A stretch of DNA of 64,000 nt. Source: Gremmenia infestans (Eukaryota > Ascomycota > Leotiomycetes > Helotiales > Hamatocanthoscyphaceae). The notes under the pieces are model-generated. The model was not told where the DNA came from and made no database searches. It worked only from the letters and a program-made list of their open reading frames with translations. The translations under genes were made by a program, and so were the position numbers. The DNA lies in NCBI GenBank assembly GCA_032629725.1, contig JAFEVB010000008.1:372001-436000 (forward strand), written 5' to 3'. Shown piece after piece: positions 12,260-23,990 of this stretch; position 1 is the first letter of the stretch, and each line of letters starts with the position of its first letter.

Positions 12260-12639
12260 TAAACATCGCCACATCGTGTTGTACTATGTGATGGACTTTC
12301 ATGGTGATAGTAATGTTGGTTGGTGGTTCTTAAAGTTCACGTATCCATAATGACAGGTTCATTGAGAACTAGTCAAGGAAAGATGGATTCAAGCAACCGC
12401 TCCGCCCGACTCAAAGCAACTACTTGAAGAGATCGTGAAACATGTCATTCACAGCAAGGGCATCACTCACGCGTAAAACATCTAGCATATGAACCATGCT
12501 GTTTCGTAACTCCTGGCTCGCCATCCAGGTACTATATTACAATTGCGGCGGGCACTTAACGCCAAGTTTATACAGGGGTGGTTCGCCTCATATGCAATTC
12601 CCAAAAACCCAAACGCCGTCATGATATCGTAAGTAAAGT

Positions 12640-14019
12640 TTACAAGAAGTACTCCCCAGCACCACGGCGCCCGGCTGGGACAGCTCGTTGGTCTTCAGGT
12701 ACGGCGCTAAAGATGCTGAACTTGGGAGTAAGATCCTCCCCGACGTTCATTATGGATGCTACATTGCCACAGCGGTAGCAGTAGTTAGGTGCTGACCATA
12801 CAGTGACAACTGATTTTTGAGCGAAATGATACTGTTGAGGGTCAGCTTGTATAATTTTCAGACGAATCAGAACAGGTGTACCTTGTAACCCTCGTTAACG
12901 AGTTGATGAGCTCGAGCAATGAGCTTCAGGCCGTTGACATGGTTGAATTCAGTGGCGACTTTGTCGCCAAAAAGCCACCCCGCACCGCGCGGGGATACAG
13001 CCCAGGTCTCCACGTCTTCAGGATCACTCCAGACTAGATCGCAGAAAGCCCCTTCATGTGGAATTTCCTGTGCGCGTGCAACCACTCGGATTTGATCGAC
13101 TGTTCGAATCTCCGGGCTCAGACCACCATGCACACAGAGAACCTCGCCATCAACGATCGCAGCCAGAACCAGGAAATCGAAAACTTGACAGCACGACTTC
13201 CACACAGAAGCATTTCCATATTTCTGCTGGCATTCTTCGTAAAATCCATATACTTGGGTGATCTGGCGGGATTCGTGGTTGCCACGAACTAGCGTAATCT
13301 TGTCGGGGTACCTTGGAACGAATTAGCTTTGTGAATGGAACCTGCATACCATACTTACATTGCTTTAAGGCACATAAGCAAAGTAAATGTTTCCAAACTG
13401 AAGTAACCTCGATCGACGAAGTCACCTAGGAAGACGAAGTTCTGGTTTCCTGATCCTGAAACCTCATTATTAACCCCAATCGCCGAGTCCCCTCCAGAGC
13501 TCCCAGCACGACTTCCTTGACCAGCAGTCCTTGGACGACCGCGAGGTTCATCATCATCGTCATCCTCTCCACTGGCACTCTCGATGCCGCTGTCAGAACT
13601 TCTAATCTTCTTCTTTAATTTGGGGTCTGTGATTTCGGTTGGAGGTTCGATATCATCAGAGGTAATGATCGCGGTCTGCGTTGTTGGCTTCTGAACATTC
13701 GTTTCGCCTGGCATGCCACCTGCGATGCGGAATAGCTCGAGGAGATCGTAGAACTGTCCATGAATATCTCCACATATTGTAACTGGTGTAGTGACTGGCT
13801 GTATATTCGACTCTGAGATAGACGTTAGAGACATTTCCAGTTTATATATGCCCGACAGAACTCACCTTCCATGAGACACTCCTTGACCATTTCACACAGC
13901 TGCTTCATGACCGTTTCGGGGAGGTAATGGCACTGCTTAGCCTCCTCAAGCCATTCCGGCAGGCCAGCCCGCTGGGTTAGGAGCGCAGGCCCAGGTTTGG
14001 GGACATCAGGAACAGCCAT
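12640..14019 (-). CDS. SIT4: PP6/Sit4-type Ser/Thr phosphatase catalytic subunit
   Basis: Exons (minus): 14019-13866, 13812-13359, 13311-12882, 12831-12640; 409 aa. All junctions keep phase and use GT...AG. The fold is the PPP family: GDIHGQ (about residue 66), GDFVDRG (about 181), RGNHES and SAPNYCYRCGN. Flanks such as CEMVKECLMEESNIQPV and ARAQEIPHEG match Sit4/Ppe1/PP6 rather than PP2A or Ppg1. The C-terminus EYFL is of the type carboxyl-methylated in PP2A-like enzymes. It should act with SAP-type regulatory subunits in G1 progression, TOR signalling and wall integrity. Oddity: about 89 residues (88-176), acidic and Ser/Gly-rich, are inserted between GGMPG and FVFLGDFVDRG, where yeast Sit4 has only a short loop. 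Divergent from UPF3, 372 bp between start codons. Confidence 0.95.
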
Positions 14020-14391
14020 ATTTGATCAAATGTAGTAGCGTAGAGTCGTAATCGTCAAGGCCGTGGTATCGTAGACTTGGTGGTGGACAAGGTGCTGGGC
14101 AGAGTAGAGTTTGAGTTGTCATTACCCTCCATCTTGATAATCGGTGAAAACAGCCGCTTACTAAAGCGGCAAGGTAGTCGAAGCGCATCTTATCTTATCG
14201 GAAGCGAGGCAACAAACTCATACTCATCTCTCGTGGTCCCTCATTCACAACGGTGCAACTAACAACAGTCACCCCCTTGATAATGGAATTGAACGACTGA
14301 AGCGCATAACCAAAATTCTCGGTGTACGTTGAAGTAGGCAGAAGAGGTTTCTCCTATCGAGCCCACCATCTCTTACTCTCAGACCAACACT

Positions 14392-16122
14392 ATGGCTGCT
14401 ACGCAGAGAGCACCAGCAAATGGAGTCCTCCCAGTCACCGCAATTCAAACCTCTGGCAATAGCCCCAAGCCAGCATCCAAGGCTACTGTCACTCGGTTGA
14501 AGGTTATAATCAGGAGACTTCCTCCCGCGCTCACCGAGGCAGAGTTTGCTTCAATCATAGGAGACGAGTGGAAGTCGGCGCAAGGCAAGGTGGACTGGTT
14601 CCTCTATAAGCCAGGAAAGGATTCCAAAGAGTATATTATTTCTTTGCAGCATTCAGTACTGCGCTGACCAATGAAAAGTGCATCCAAGCCATCTAGACCT
14701 TCGCGCGCATACTTCCATCTCACGAGTGATGCCCATCTCATGAGTCTCTCCGAGACTATACGCCTTTCAGTCTTCGAAGATGCACAGAATACCTTCACAA
14801 GCTCTTGCCTCATTGGTCCTCCAACTGTCGAGTTTGCACCATATGGCCGAACACCAGGAGGAAGACGTCGTGTAGATGCACGAGCAGGCACAATCGACCA
14901 GGACGCAGAATTCATGGCTTTTCTGGAAGGATTGGCGAACCCACCTACGGGAAAGGATGTTGGTGTGGATGGTCTGGTTGAGGGCGCGCCAGCTACCAAG
15001 GAAAAAGTCACAACTACGCCGTTGGTCCAATACCTAAAGGACAAGAAGGCCAGCAAGAGTAGAGATGCTGCAGTGAAGGCTGCTAAGAAGCAAGAAGGTA
15101 ACCTTGCAAAGGGTAAAAGTGCAAAAGATTCTCCAGAAAAGAAAGGAAAGGATGGCAAAGGAGTGGTCGAGAGGGCCGCAAAAGAAGCTGTCAAGATCCT
15201 CAATAGGGAAGCAACCGCCAAAGTGGGCTCGTCTGCCAAGTCAGACAGTTCAGATGCCCCCCCCAAGCTCGATCTTCGAAAGGTCCCCGGCCGACAAAGA
15301 GGTGCTGTTATTTCAGCTCATATTCGCATGTTGGAGCGGGATCTAGGATTCAGCCCGGCTCAGGCGCATCGTCAAGTCCGACGTGATACTGCTGATGCCC
15401 AGAAAGCAGAAAGAGCAACGGCTGCTGAAAAAGCTCCATCAGAGGTAAAAGATAGTGTTCCATCACAATCTGCTCAAACCCCCATTCCAGTGGCACCGAA
15501 AGGAAATATACAGGTCAATAGTAGGAGATCTCGAGCTAAGGCGTCCTCTTCTGGTGAGTCTGAAGCGAAGGCTTCGACACCCAGCACTCCTGCAACCCCC
15601 ACGGCTCCTATGGTGCTTCTCAAGAAACCCGAAACAGCCCAGGCCACCCCCACAGCTCCAGCCCCTAAGCCCGCACCAATTGCAACTTCTCGAAAGCCCC
15701 AAAATGTTGCAGTACCGTCTGCTGGTGCCACCCAGGCCTTCATCAAGCACGCCAACCCTTCACAGGGTGTTACAGAACCACTGTTGAAGGAAGCAATGGA
15801 GCAGTTTGGCGCTGTTTCTATGGTGGAGATTGACAAGCGGAAGGGTTTTGCCTATGTTGAATTTATTGAATCCGATGGTTTGAAGAAGGCAATGGCAGCG
15901 AACCCGATTCCTGTGGCTCAAGGCACTGTCCAGGTTATGCAACGTAAAGGCACTTCTTTACCTCCGGAGAAGAAGCCAGCACATGTCGCCCCACAGTCTC
16001 CGAGAGGAGGCCGTGGAGGAGGCAGAGGTGGTACCATTGGTAGACGAGGAAGGGGTGGTGCTAGGGGAGGTGGTAACGCGGCTCCTTCGACCGCCCCTAC
16101 TGGACCTGCCGCGAAAGGATAG
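14392..16122 (+). CDS. UPF3: UPF3-like nonsense-mediated decay factor
   Basis: Exons 14392-14630 and 14679-16122, 560 aa. The 48-nt intron has branch-like gctgac and keeps phase. Residues about 30-170 form the Smg4/UPF3 domain (TRLKVIIRRLPPALTEAEF at its start; VEFAPYGRTPG later), an RNP-fold that binds UPF2 in nonsense-mediated mRNA decay. A Lys/Ala/Pro-rich low-complexity linker follows. Residues about 430-504 look like a second RRM-type domain (RKGFAYVEFIESDGLKKAM resembles RNP1), and the last 40 residues are an RGG/GR-rich tail typical of RNA-binding proteins. Yeast Upf3 lacks this C-terminal module as far as I know. Expected nucleus/cytoplasm shuttling. It shares a short divergent promoter with the phosphatase gene. 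Confidence 0.9.
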
Positions 16123-16129
16123 AATTTTC

Positions 16130-17930
16130 TGGCCTTTCACTTTCGACACATCTTCATCGCTAATGATATGGTCGCAAACTACGATTTGTCACATGCGACA
16201 GGCTACTTCCTTCATAATAGGACCGAAGACAACCAAAAGGCCGTCTAGATTTAGATCAAGGAATTCTAGAGAAGACTTGTGAGATAATAGCAACTGGCTC
16301 AATCCAGTCTGCGGCTAGATGGATGATTTTTGGAGAAGAAGGCTACGGGCATTGTTTCCATCCTTTTGCAAAGCCACTGTCACCACATGGTCTCAGATGA
16401 TGAATTATCATACAAACGTATCTCCGCGCCATTGAGCAGGTCGGGTATGAAAAGCCCATTCTGTTCTGTTCTGTTCCGTTCCGAGACGTTTGTCACAGAT
16501 TCGGAACGCATCCTTGAGGGAGCTAGTTTTGACTTGCTTTTTAAATTGTCACCGGTACGCAAATTTAGCTTAGTAGTAATAGAATGGTTCTACTGGAGGT
16601 GCCTCAATCGAGATCTAGTGACATCTCTATCTACTTTGGTACGGTCTGGGTCATACTTTTTGAATGCCTTACTTCGGAAACCCTCTTCTGAATATTATTT
16701 CATCATACTCTTTTACAAACACTCCTATTCGCAGTTTCGGTGCGACTCACACCTCGTATCCCAATCTCATTTCTTTCATATCCCACAGAATCTCTTCACA
16801 ACCCAACATGACATTGTGAAAAGGTCCCGGTCGTGATAACGTTCCACCTCGACGGTCATAGTCTTCTTAGCTCAAATCCTAAACACAACGTGACCCTACG
16901 GCCTGTATTTGTACGGAAGTGCAAACAACTCTTTCACCTAGCCTAGGTGCGTCAAATTGTAGGTCGTATACCGCGAAATTTTCAAAATGTGCGAGTTTAA
17001 AGCCACTCTAGCAAGGTCTGGGTACACCTTAGCTATTTCTTTCTCAAGGTGTTGACATATCCTTTGCCTGCGGAGGGACAAACCCAATCCGTACGGAAGA
17101 AGATATCCTTCAATAGGTCGAGATACAGCGTCTTCGGCAACATTGCATGGTTTCCATCATGGAGAAACGGCTTCTAATACTCAAATTAAGCGCGACCTCC
17201 CGCGAATGCTTGCCTGCATACAGAAAGTATCGCCAGCCATGTATCGTTGCAATAGCTGCTGAAGCAGGAGACGGGCTCGAGTGGTCTGCTGGGAGTGATG
17301 CCGTATTTGAACCCTATCCCTAAGCATTTTATATCCGTCAAAGCCTCCTTCCAAAATCGCAAGTTGTAGCTCGGTCGGCAGGTTTGGGAAGAGCGTAAAT
17401 TGTCACATTTACTACTCTCGGACTTTGGGTGTTTCCTCGGAGCTGGGGTGCATTGGCGTTGGCTAAGCTTGAGGGAGGCTTGCGCCAATATCAGACAGGA
17501 GCGTATAGACGCGCGAGCGGATCTGTCTTTTTGGGTGAGGATATGATGAGATCTGGAGGAAAAGCATGTCGAGGATCTTCGTATTGCGAGAAAGGATAAT
17601 ATATTCTACCCTGCGAATAGTTGGAAGGTTAAAGGAAAGGAAGCTGGAACTTTTCGAGAAAAGATTCAATGTATGTGATGTTGTTGAAGCTGAAACTGAA
17701 ATCGAAGTTACTCCAAGGAAACCTAGGTTTATGTTTCATTGGCCATAGAGAAAAGGGGGGTGGGGGTTAACATCTATGGCCTACTCTAAGATCCAAAATG
17801 CAGCAGATCAATATCAATAGGCAGGTACGACTCACACGACACAAATTTGGAATTGAAAAACATGTATATTGGTCGTCTTAAAATCATGTTTCTCAATTCC
17901 ATGTCCACCAAATCCACAATCCATCGTCAA
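16130..17930. other. Intergenic, no gene recognised
   Basis: Several unsupported open frames occur (for example 16330-16836, plus) without a domain or splice continuation. The 3' untranslated regions of UPF3 (plus) and of the 2EXR gene (minus) must lie in this convergent interval. Confidence 0.4.
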
Positions 17931-17933
17931 ATT

Positions 17934-18755
17934 TTAATAACTTACTCTAATGCAGTAGCCCATTCGAATTTTTGGGGCCTTCCATCCAACCGTGCTACTC
18001 TTCTCCATCTCTGCCAATATGATTTTGATGGCCTCAAACTTCAACCAGAACATTGCGGACTCTGGAAACTCGGGAATCCTGCGGTCCCCCTTATCAAACG
18101 TTGTGATCCAAAGACCCCTCGTAGGGGGCATGTGCTCGTACCATTCCACAATCACTGATTCTTCCAGACAAGTGAATTTGGTCAAGCTTCGTATAAAGTA
18201 AGAGGGATCTGGGGGGAAGTTGAAGGTGTCAAGGGCTAGCCTTGAAAGATGTGGAAAGCGCTCTGAAATCAAAGCAACTATATCTGGAGGAGCGGGACCG
18301 CGACAGGGCCTGTGGTATAAGAGATCCGTTGTATTATTGAAGTATCGCACCTCATGAAAGCGGGTGCCATCTTTGCTTACCGGTGCTTGGTGGTATCGTA
18401 AAGCGAATGTCCTGGATTCCTTGTTCACCCATAGTATCGTAGGAGCTTTATCGTAATTTTTCAGAGCAAATTGGACTTCACCGGTAGGATAAGGCATGGA
18501 CGTGGTGGACTGTACACACCTTCGTCCCGGCAATTCCATTTCCCAGATTATGAGCCTCAGTTCAAATGGTAGCTCCCCGAACAGTCTGAATGTTGCACTA
18601 GTGTTCGACTCATGAAGCTCTTATGCATTACCATCCGCCAAAGATGAACCTTCCGCGGCCGTGACTCCTTGTATCTCGGCGTGTTCGGTGCCCTTGTTCG
18701 GTCTGGGATCGCCATGCATAGTTTTCTCTGAACCCTTCATCTCTGCGAAAGACAT
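17934..18755 (-). pseudogene. 2EXR-family gene with in-frame stop
   Basis: From an ATG at 18755 the frame reads 44 codons, then TAA (18623-18621), then continues in the same frame for about 228 codons to 17934. The 2EXR motif is directly after the stop: FRLFGELPFELRLIIWEMEL. Later segments (LWVNKESRTFALRYHQ) match the family's second conserved block. No ATG lies between the TAA and the motif's second half (18539). Candidate introns (donor at GTAATG, acceptors TAG or CAG) have lengths of 34 and 46 nt that break the frame. 2EXR proteins are abundant fungal proteins of unknown function. Either a pseudogene by one nonsense change (CAA to TAA would suffice) or a shorter protein from 18539. Confidence 0.65.
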
Positions 18756-19348
18756 ATCTGGATGCAAATGGTCGTTTGATTAATGATATCCGATTTGGCG
18801 GAGATCGGTAAATTCAGACTCGAAGGTGAGGTTGATTAGATCGCAGCGGGTTCATGGGAAGGTGGTATGTATCTTTGCGAAACTAGGTGGTGTTTGTGTC
18901 CACACGATCGACTTGTAGGGAGGGAGGTAGAGCAGGGAATGATGCTATGTCTCATGTGCGAAAGTGAATGCAATTGGTTTTGGGTGCAGATGTCGAGGAG
19001 GGATGTGAATGGGCGAAGCTGACAAGGAAGACTAAAAGAGGGGATCCCTTCAAAATGGTAGGAAAACTCAAGAGATTAGCTTTGGTCAAAGAATTCACAT
19101 CTACAGTTTCTAGGTGGTATGGGAAGCAGTACAACCTAAATCAACATTGAAATTCAGACTTTGACCGCTTCTCAGGGGTTCGCTAAAGAGCCCCACATGT
19201 TTCTTCCATGTAAATACCTACTTTGACCAACAACAAAGTCCAACCACGACGACACGTCTTCAAGTTTTGAAACACATTCTTGGGTCACAACCACATCGCG
19301 ACTATCGTTCAGCAAGCTATCTCGAGTCCCAATACAGCACTTCCCAAC

Positions 19349-20487
19349 ATGGAGAGTTCACCTGGAGAAGGTCACGGAAATATGGCTCAAGATACGACTA
19401 CATTCGATTTGGCACATGTCAGCACCTCTGCCGACAACAGACCCACTGAAGCCTTAGGTATAAGATAACCACCTCTCTATATTCCCAAGCAGCAAGCTGA
19501 TTCATCCCGTTAACTAGACGACGATCTTTCATGCTCGGAGCTCTCATCTCTTCCCGACGACTCCTGACCCCCGTTGCATTCCTCTCCTCCCGCTCTGGGA
19601 CACGATCAGATGTACCCGAAGAATCTAGCACCAGCATCACAGGGTGCGAGGCAGTTCGGTCCTGTCAAATTTTCGAAGCGGAGCGTGCCGCCATCAAGGC
19701 AACATATGGACGTTTTCACGCCATTTCTCAAGCTTCCCCCAGAGCTACGATGCAAGACTGTAAGTGAATTCTTGAAGCAGTTTAATTCCAAACTACGATA
19801 AGTTCTGTAGTTCAACTACTACCCATTCCAAATCCCTCGGGCGAAGTTCTTGAAAGATACGTGGCTAACATGGGATATTTGTAGTGGCGGTACGCACTTC
19901 CACTTCCAAAATACGTAGAAATAAAGCTTGGTTCTTGTGAGGCTCAGGTAGAGTATTGGAATGCCTCCGCCTTGGGGAGAGCCCCGACGTGCTTTTTCGT
20001 TTGCACCGAGGCTCGAGCCGAAGTCCTCAAGTCATACGAGAAAATAGAATAGAAAGAAAGCGGATCACCAGCGGTGTATTTCGATTTTGATAAAGATGTT
20101 ATCTTCTTTTCAAAAGCTCCCGGTGGCGACATTGGGGAATGCTTGGATGAAATGGGTCCGGGCATTGAAATGAAAATCAAGTGTATCGCGATTGAAGCTT
20201 TCGCAATTGAGGAGCAATGGGATGACGTTATGTCAGATCTCTTGGACCTTACCAACCTGGAAGAACTTCTTTAGTTAGAGTATGACGCAAAACATATCGT
20301 AGCGTTGGAGGAGGCGGTCTCTGGTGGGTTTAATAGAATAGAGAAATCTGAGGACATCGAATGTGCTAAGGTGCCGGGATGGGTTCGACGCTGGATTCTG
20401 CCGTTAAAGGAACAAATGGAACAAATGGAAAAGAAGCATCCAGATTGGAAAGCACCGGTATTAGGGTGGTATGATAATCAGGGCTAG
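19349..20487 (+). pseudogene. 2EXR-family gene with three in-frame stops
   Basis: Reconstructed exons 19349-19457, 19518-19759 and 19885-20487, with phase kept at both junctions. The second junction restores the 2EXR signature: FTPFLKLPPELRCKT joined to WRYALPLPKYVEIK. The reading frame is interrupted by TGA at 19565, TAG at 20050 and TAG at 20272, yet protein-like sequence of the family (TCFFVCTEARAEVLKSYEKI, and a C-terminal WVRRWILPLKEQMEQM) continues through all of them. The two TAG codons are one transition from CAG. Neighbours are other 2EXR genes in both orientations. Clear pseudogene unless the stops are sequencing errors. Confidence 0.8.
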
Positions 20488-21522
20488 TCTTGTTTGTTTG
20501 TCAATTCAATGCCTTGAGGTCACTTGATATTTGATCTCGATGCCTCGGAGACATTGTCCTTATTACAGGTGGGTGAGAGCCTAGACGGCAGCATTATCAT
20601 TTATTTGGTTACCACCCTTATGGGCCCCTGAAATATGCCATAGTATTTCCCGCCGCCGCCAATCTTTAGAACTACATGCGTATAACACACAACTGCTGTC
20701 CAAGCATAGCGGCAGTCTCATCGTCTTCTGACTTTGGCAGCATAGTAGGTAAGAGATCCTCGGGTCTCGGCGAGGCTGCTCTCTAGACGAACTAACAATC
20801 TGGTGACAATTACTCGACTACTAAAAGTTCACCAATGTTGGACACATCCCGAAACAAATTTCAATATATTGAACCTCTTTTATCACCCTTTTTGGGAGTT
20901 AATCTCAAGGACTGCCATCATATATCCACACTTTGTCTCACAAACCTCGATTTCCTCAAAACTGTTAAACGCAGTATTGTTGCTCCTTTAGCTCGAAGTA
21001 CCATGGGCTGTTGCGTGAGCAATGTGTCAAGCTGAGTGGAGGATCAGTAATTTCGACAAGACTAGGTGCCGCTTCCTTCGTGTAGAACGTGGAAGTGTTA
21101 AAAGGACAGCATAACCGACTTGTACGTGCAGTCTTGATCGTGAGCATTGCTCGCGACTGTTATGAGGTAACATATCATGACGGTCATTGTAATGTTAATG
21201 TAGCAAGGAGATGTCCTGCAAAAATTTCCAGTCAATTTTGCGCTTACCCCTCTTTACAACCCGACCTGTCTTGGGGATATGAAGTGTCAATTGCAAACTT
21301 GTAGTAACTGAATGTCGAGCGTTCCTGTAACCCAGCGCGGAGGCTAGAGGGGCTTTCTGGCGTTAATTTTTTATGGTGACCGACTTTTGACCCGTATCTT
21401 TTGGCTTACATAGTATGTTGAGGTTTCCTACACAGAAATTTGCTAGAAATTGCTCAAGGGCTTTTCACGAGAATCAGTAGTCTAGTCTAGTATTTATCAG
21501 AGAAATTTTCATTTACGTCTAG

Positions 21523-22482
21523 CTATGGACCTCTTGAAAAGTCCATATTTTCTCGCCGAAACTGAAATATAGCCCTATCTATGAGGCAGTTGCCTGTTGA
21601 GTCTGAATTGTCCCCGACCGAGTAGGGTGTTTCTAGAATAAATTTTCCACTCTCCACAACAGGGAGCTGCCGATCCGCTATGCCCATCTTTTGGCCAGCA
21701 AACTTAAGCAGCGCCCGAAAAACCCGAGCAGTTATCGACCTTACCATCGTTTCTATTGCATCATCCTTTGCCATGTGCTCTATTCCCACAATCCTTTCTT
21801 CGCAACGGTGGCCATCCAGATCGGCATCGATGACATAAAGCAATCTCAAGCTTGGAAGAAACTTAAGTACATTAGAGGCCGTGACTCTCTGATCGGGGGC
21901 CAGAAGTGCAGATATGGCAAGTCGTTGAATGTCTTTGAGATTTTTTATTGGTGAATCGTTGTGGATTGGGTTGTCCAGATCCAATAATATGTTATGACGA
22001 GAACAGAAGGTATCCTCTTCGAGATTGCACCATGTTGTTCCATAGCCAATACCATTGATATTCTTCAGAGGTTTGTATAATTTCATGACCTCTGCCCTAG
22101 CCTCTCGAAAAACGAAGAACAGTGCTGTTGTTTTCTGAGAACGGTTGCAGTCTTTGGTGGGACAATCTAGCGGGGTTGTGATTTCGATAAGTCTAGGTCG
22201 CATAGCCAGTCGCCAAATTCGTATACGAAGCTCGGCGCAGAGTTTCGGGAACAAAGTGAACGACACGTTGAGCTCCAAATCTTTGATGTCTGAGTCGGAG
22301 AGATATGTCAGAGCTTGTGTCGACATCGAGGAGAGACCTTGAGGAGAGGTTCCGTCGGAGATTGGAAGGACATCTGGGAGTGTGGCGTCGTTATTGTTTG
22401 TACTGTTTATTATGTCTTTGGCCCGGTCTGGATCTCGAGATAGGGGCAATGCCTCCATCGAGGCTGTCAAATTTTCGGACAT
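21523..22482 (-). CDS. 2EXR-domain protein (intact copy)
   Basis: Single-exon frame of 319 aa. A low-complexity acidic N-terminus (1-72) is followed by the 2EXR motif at about 75-95 (FTLFPKLCAELRIRIWRLAM). The second block TTALFFVFREARAEVMKLY is at about 121-139, and a typical variable C-terminal half follows. The family is a large, fast-evolving fungal group without known biochemical function; the motif is F-box-like in spacing, but I do not claim ubiquitin-ligase activity. This copy has no premature stop, unlike the neighbours at 17.9 and 19.3 kb. It is oriented head to head with the copy at 22.9 kb, about 460 bp between start codons. Confidence 0.8.
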   Translation of the reverse strand: MSENLTASMEALPLSRDPDRAKDIINSTNNNDATLPDVLPISDGTSPQGLSSMSTQALTYLSDSDIKDLELNVSFTLFPKLCAELRIRIWRLAMRPRLIEITTPLDCPTKDCNRSQKTTALFFVFREARAEVMKLYKPLKNINGIGYGTTWCNLEEDTFCSRHNILLDLDNPIHNDSPIKNLKDIQRLAISALLAPDQRVTASNVLKFLPSLRLLYVIDADLDGHRCEERIVGIEHMAKDDAIETMVRSITARVFRALLKFAGQKMGIADRQLPVVESGKFILETPYSVGDNSDSTGNCLIDRAIFQFRRENMDFSRGP

Positions 22483-22944
22483 GTCGTAGTAGGAAGTGAT
22501 TTGACTGTCGGCGGGGTAAAGTTGGGGATGTTGTAAAGTGCTCTCCTAAGATGAGTTGCAATTTTTTATAGAAAGCTAGCGTTGGCCTGTCGATATTGAA
22601 TGTGCCAGCCCGCGCACTGTGAAGGTGGGAGGAGGTCCTACTATGTACTATTCACCGCTAGAAGTTATAATGAGGCATGGTCAGAAAGGAAATGTAATTC
22701 AATAAACCGAAGGCTAGGCTCGAGGAAGTCATGAACAGTGAATCCAAAGTTTAGCGAGGCGAGAGGCAGCCGCTCCTCAAACTTGAACACGCCGTCTGAA
22801 CATTTAGAATTTCAAGATACGCCAACAGCATAGAAACCTCCTCTGCTGACTCTCACCCAACCAAATCAACACGATATCGATGAGATGGTCGAAGGCTTCT
22901 CCATAAACGAGCCCACTTCACAGTAGAGCAACGACACTGCAACG

Positions 22945-23990
22945 ATGGGCAGTCATACCGACAAGGGGCGCGAACATGAGGAGGTCCTCAAGGACAAAGA
23001 GTGGTACGCGATGCCTACCTCAATTTTGAGTACTGGCGTGATGCAGAGCCAGAGAAGCGAACCAACGAGCCCGAATGTCACAATGTCAACAAACGTCATA
23101 CGTGCAATGCAGAAACAGACCACCAACGCTGAGATCGAAAGCATGGAAGACACGTCCTCTCCGAGACTTCAACATCTTCCAGATGCTGAAGTGACTTCAA
23201 CGCCGAATTTCGTCACGGAGCAGAACACGCAAGCAGTGGTGGCGATCTTGACAGAAGATACCAATACAATACAGGCTCAAGGCATCAATGCGCAAGAGGG
23301 AGAATCTCATCTTGAGAATGTCACAGTGGAAACGGAGAACTGGAGTGCCACGAAGGGCGAACAGAGCAGTTTCGACGAGTTTACTTTGTTTCCAAACCTT
23401 CCAATAGAACTCCGCTCAGCGATCTGGAAGCTCGCTTTGCCGGGCCGGCGATATGTCGAAGTGTCTGTAGGCAAACACTTCGAGGGCGACATTATAACAT
23501 GGTATGTGGTCGGGGTGGAAAAAGCACCTGCGGTATTTTTCGTCTGTCATGAGGCTAGGACGGAAGCGCTCAAGACCTATAAGCCTTTCAGAAGAAAGAA
23601 TGGCAGCGGAACAGTTCAGGTGGACTTTGGGAAAGATGATCTCTATTTGCGTAGTTGTTTCTATATTGACTCGGTCTCTAGAATCATGGACGAGTTGGCA
23701 GATGGTCATAGCCAACTAGAACAGACTTTGTCTGTTATACTCGTGGTCGGGATGTAGATCGACTCTTACACTGGATCAAAGCTGGCATCGCTCGCCTGCA
23801 AGCTCTGAAAGAAATCTTGCTCATCAAGTCTTACAGTCTCACCTTTTGTGATGATGAGAAAATTATAGGCTTTGAAGAGTGCTCAGGATCAACTCTATCA
23901 GAAGACGAAGAGGACGAAAATGAAGACGAAGATGAAGATGTACGTCTCCAGAAAGCCAAGGATGAGGGCTTAAAGGCAAACCCGGGCTAG
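22945..23990 (+). CDS. 2EXR-domain protein
   Basis: The first frame gives 270 aa to a stop at 23757. A Ser/Thr/Glu-rich N-terminus (about 1-145) precedes the 2EXR motif FTLFPNLPIELRSAIWKLAL and the block APAVFFVCHEARTEALKTYK. Beyond 23725 a different frame is clearly coding: RLLHWIKAGIARLQALKEIL, then an acidic Glu/Asp tail ending at 23990. An intron 23651-23724 (GTAGTT...ACAG, 74 nt) would join the two in phase and give about 323 aa. The skipped DNA, however, also reads as plausible protein, so a one-base frameshift near 23720 is the alternative. Function unknown. Confidence 0.7.

Noticed and set aside
14604..15266. 220-codon minus-strand frame opposite UPF3
   Set aside because: Antisense shadow of the UPF3 coding sequence.
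16330..16836. 168-codon plus-strand open frame
   Set aside because: AT-rich chance frame in the 3' region of UPF3 with no recognisable motif.
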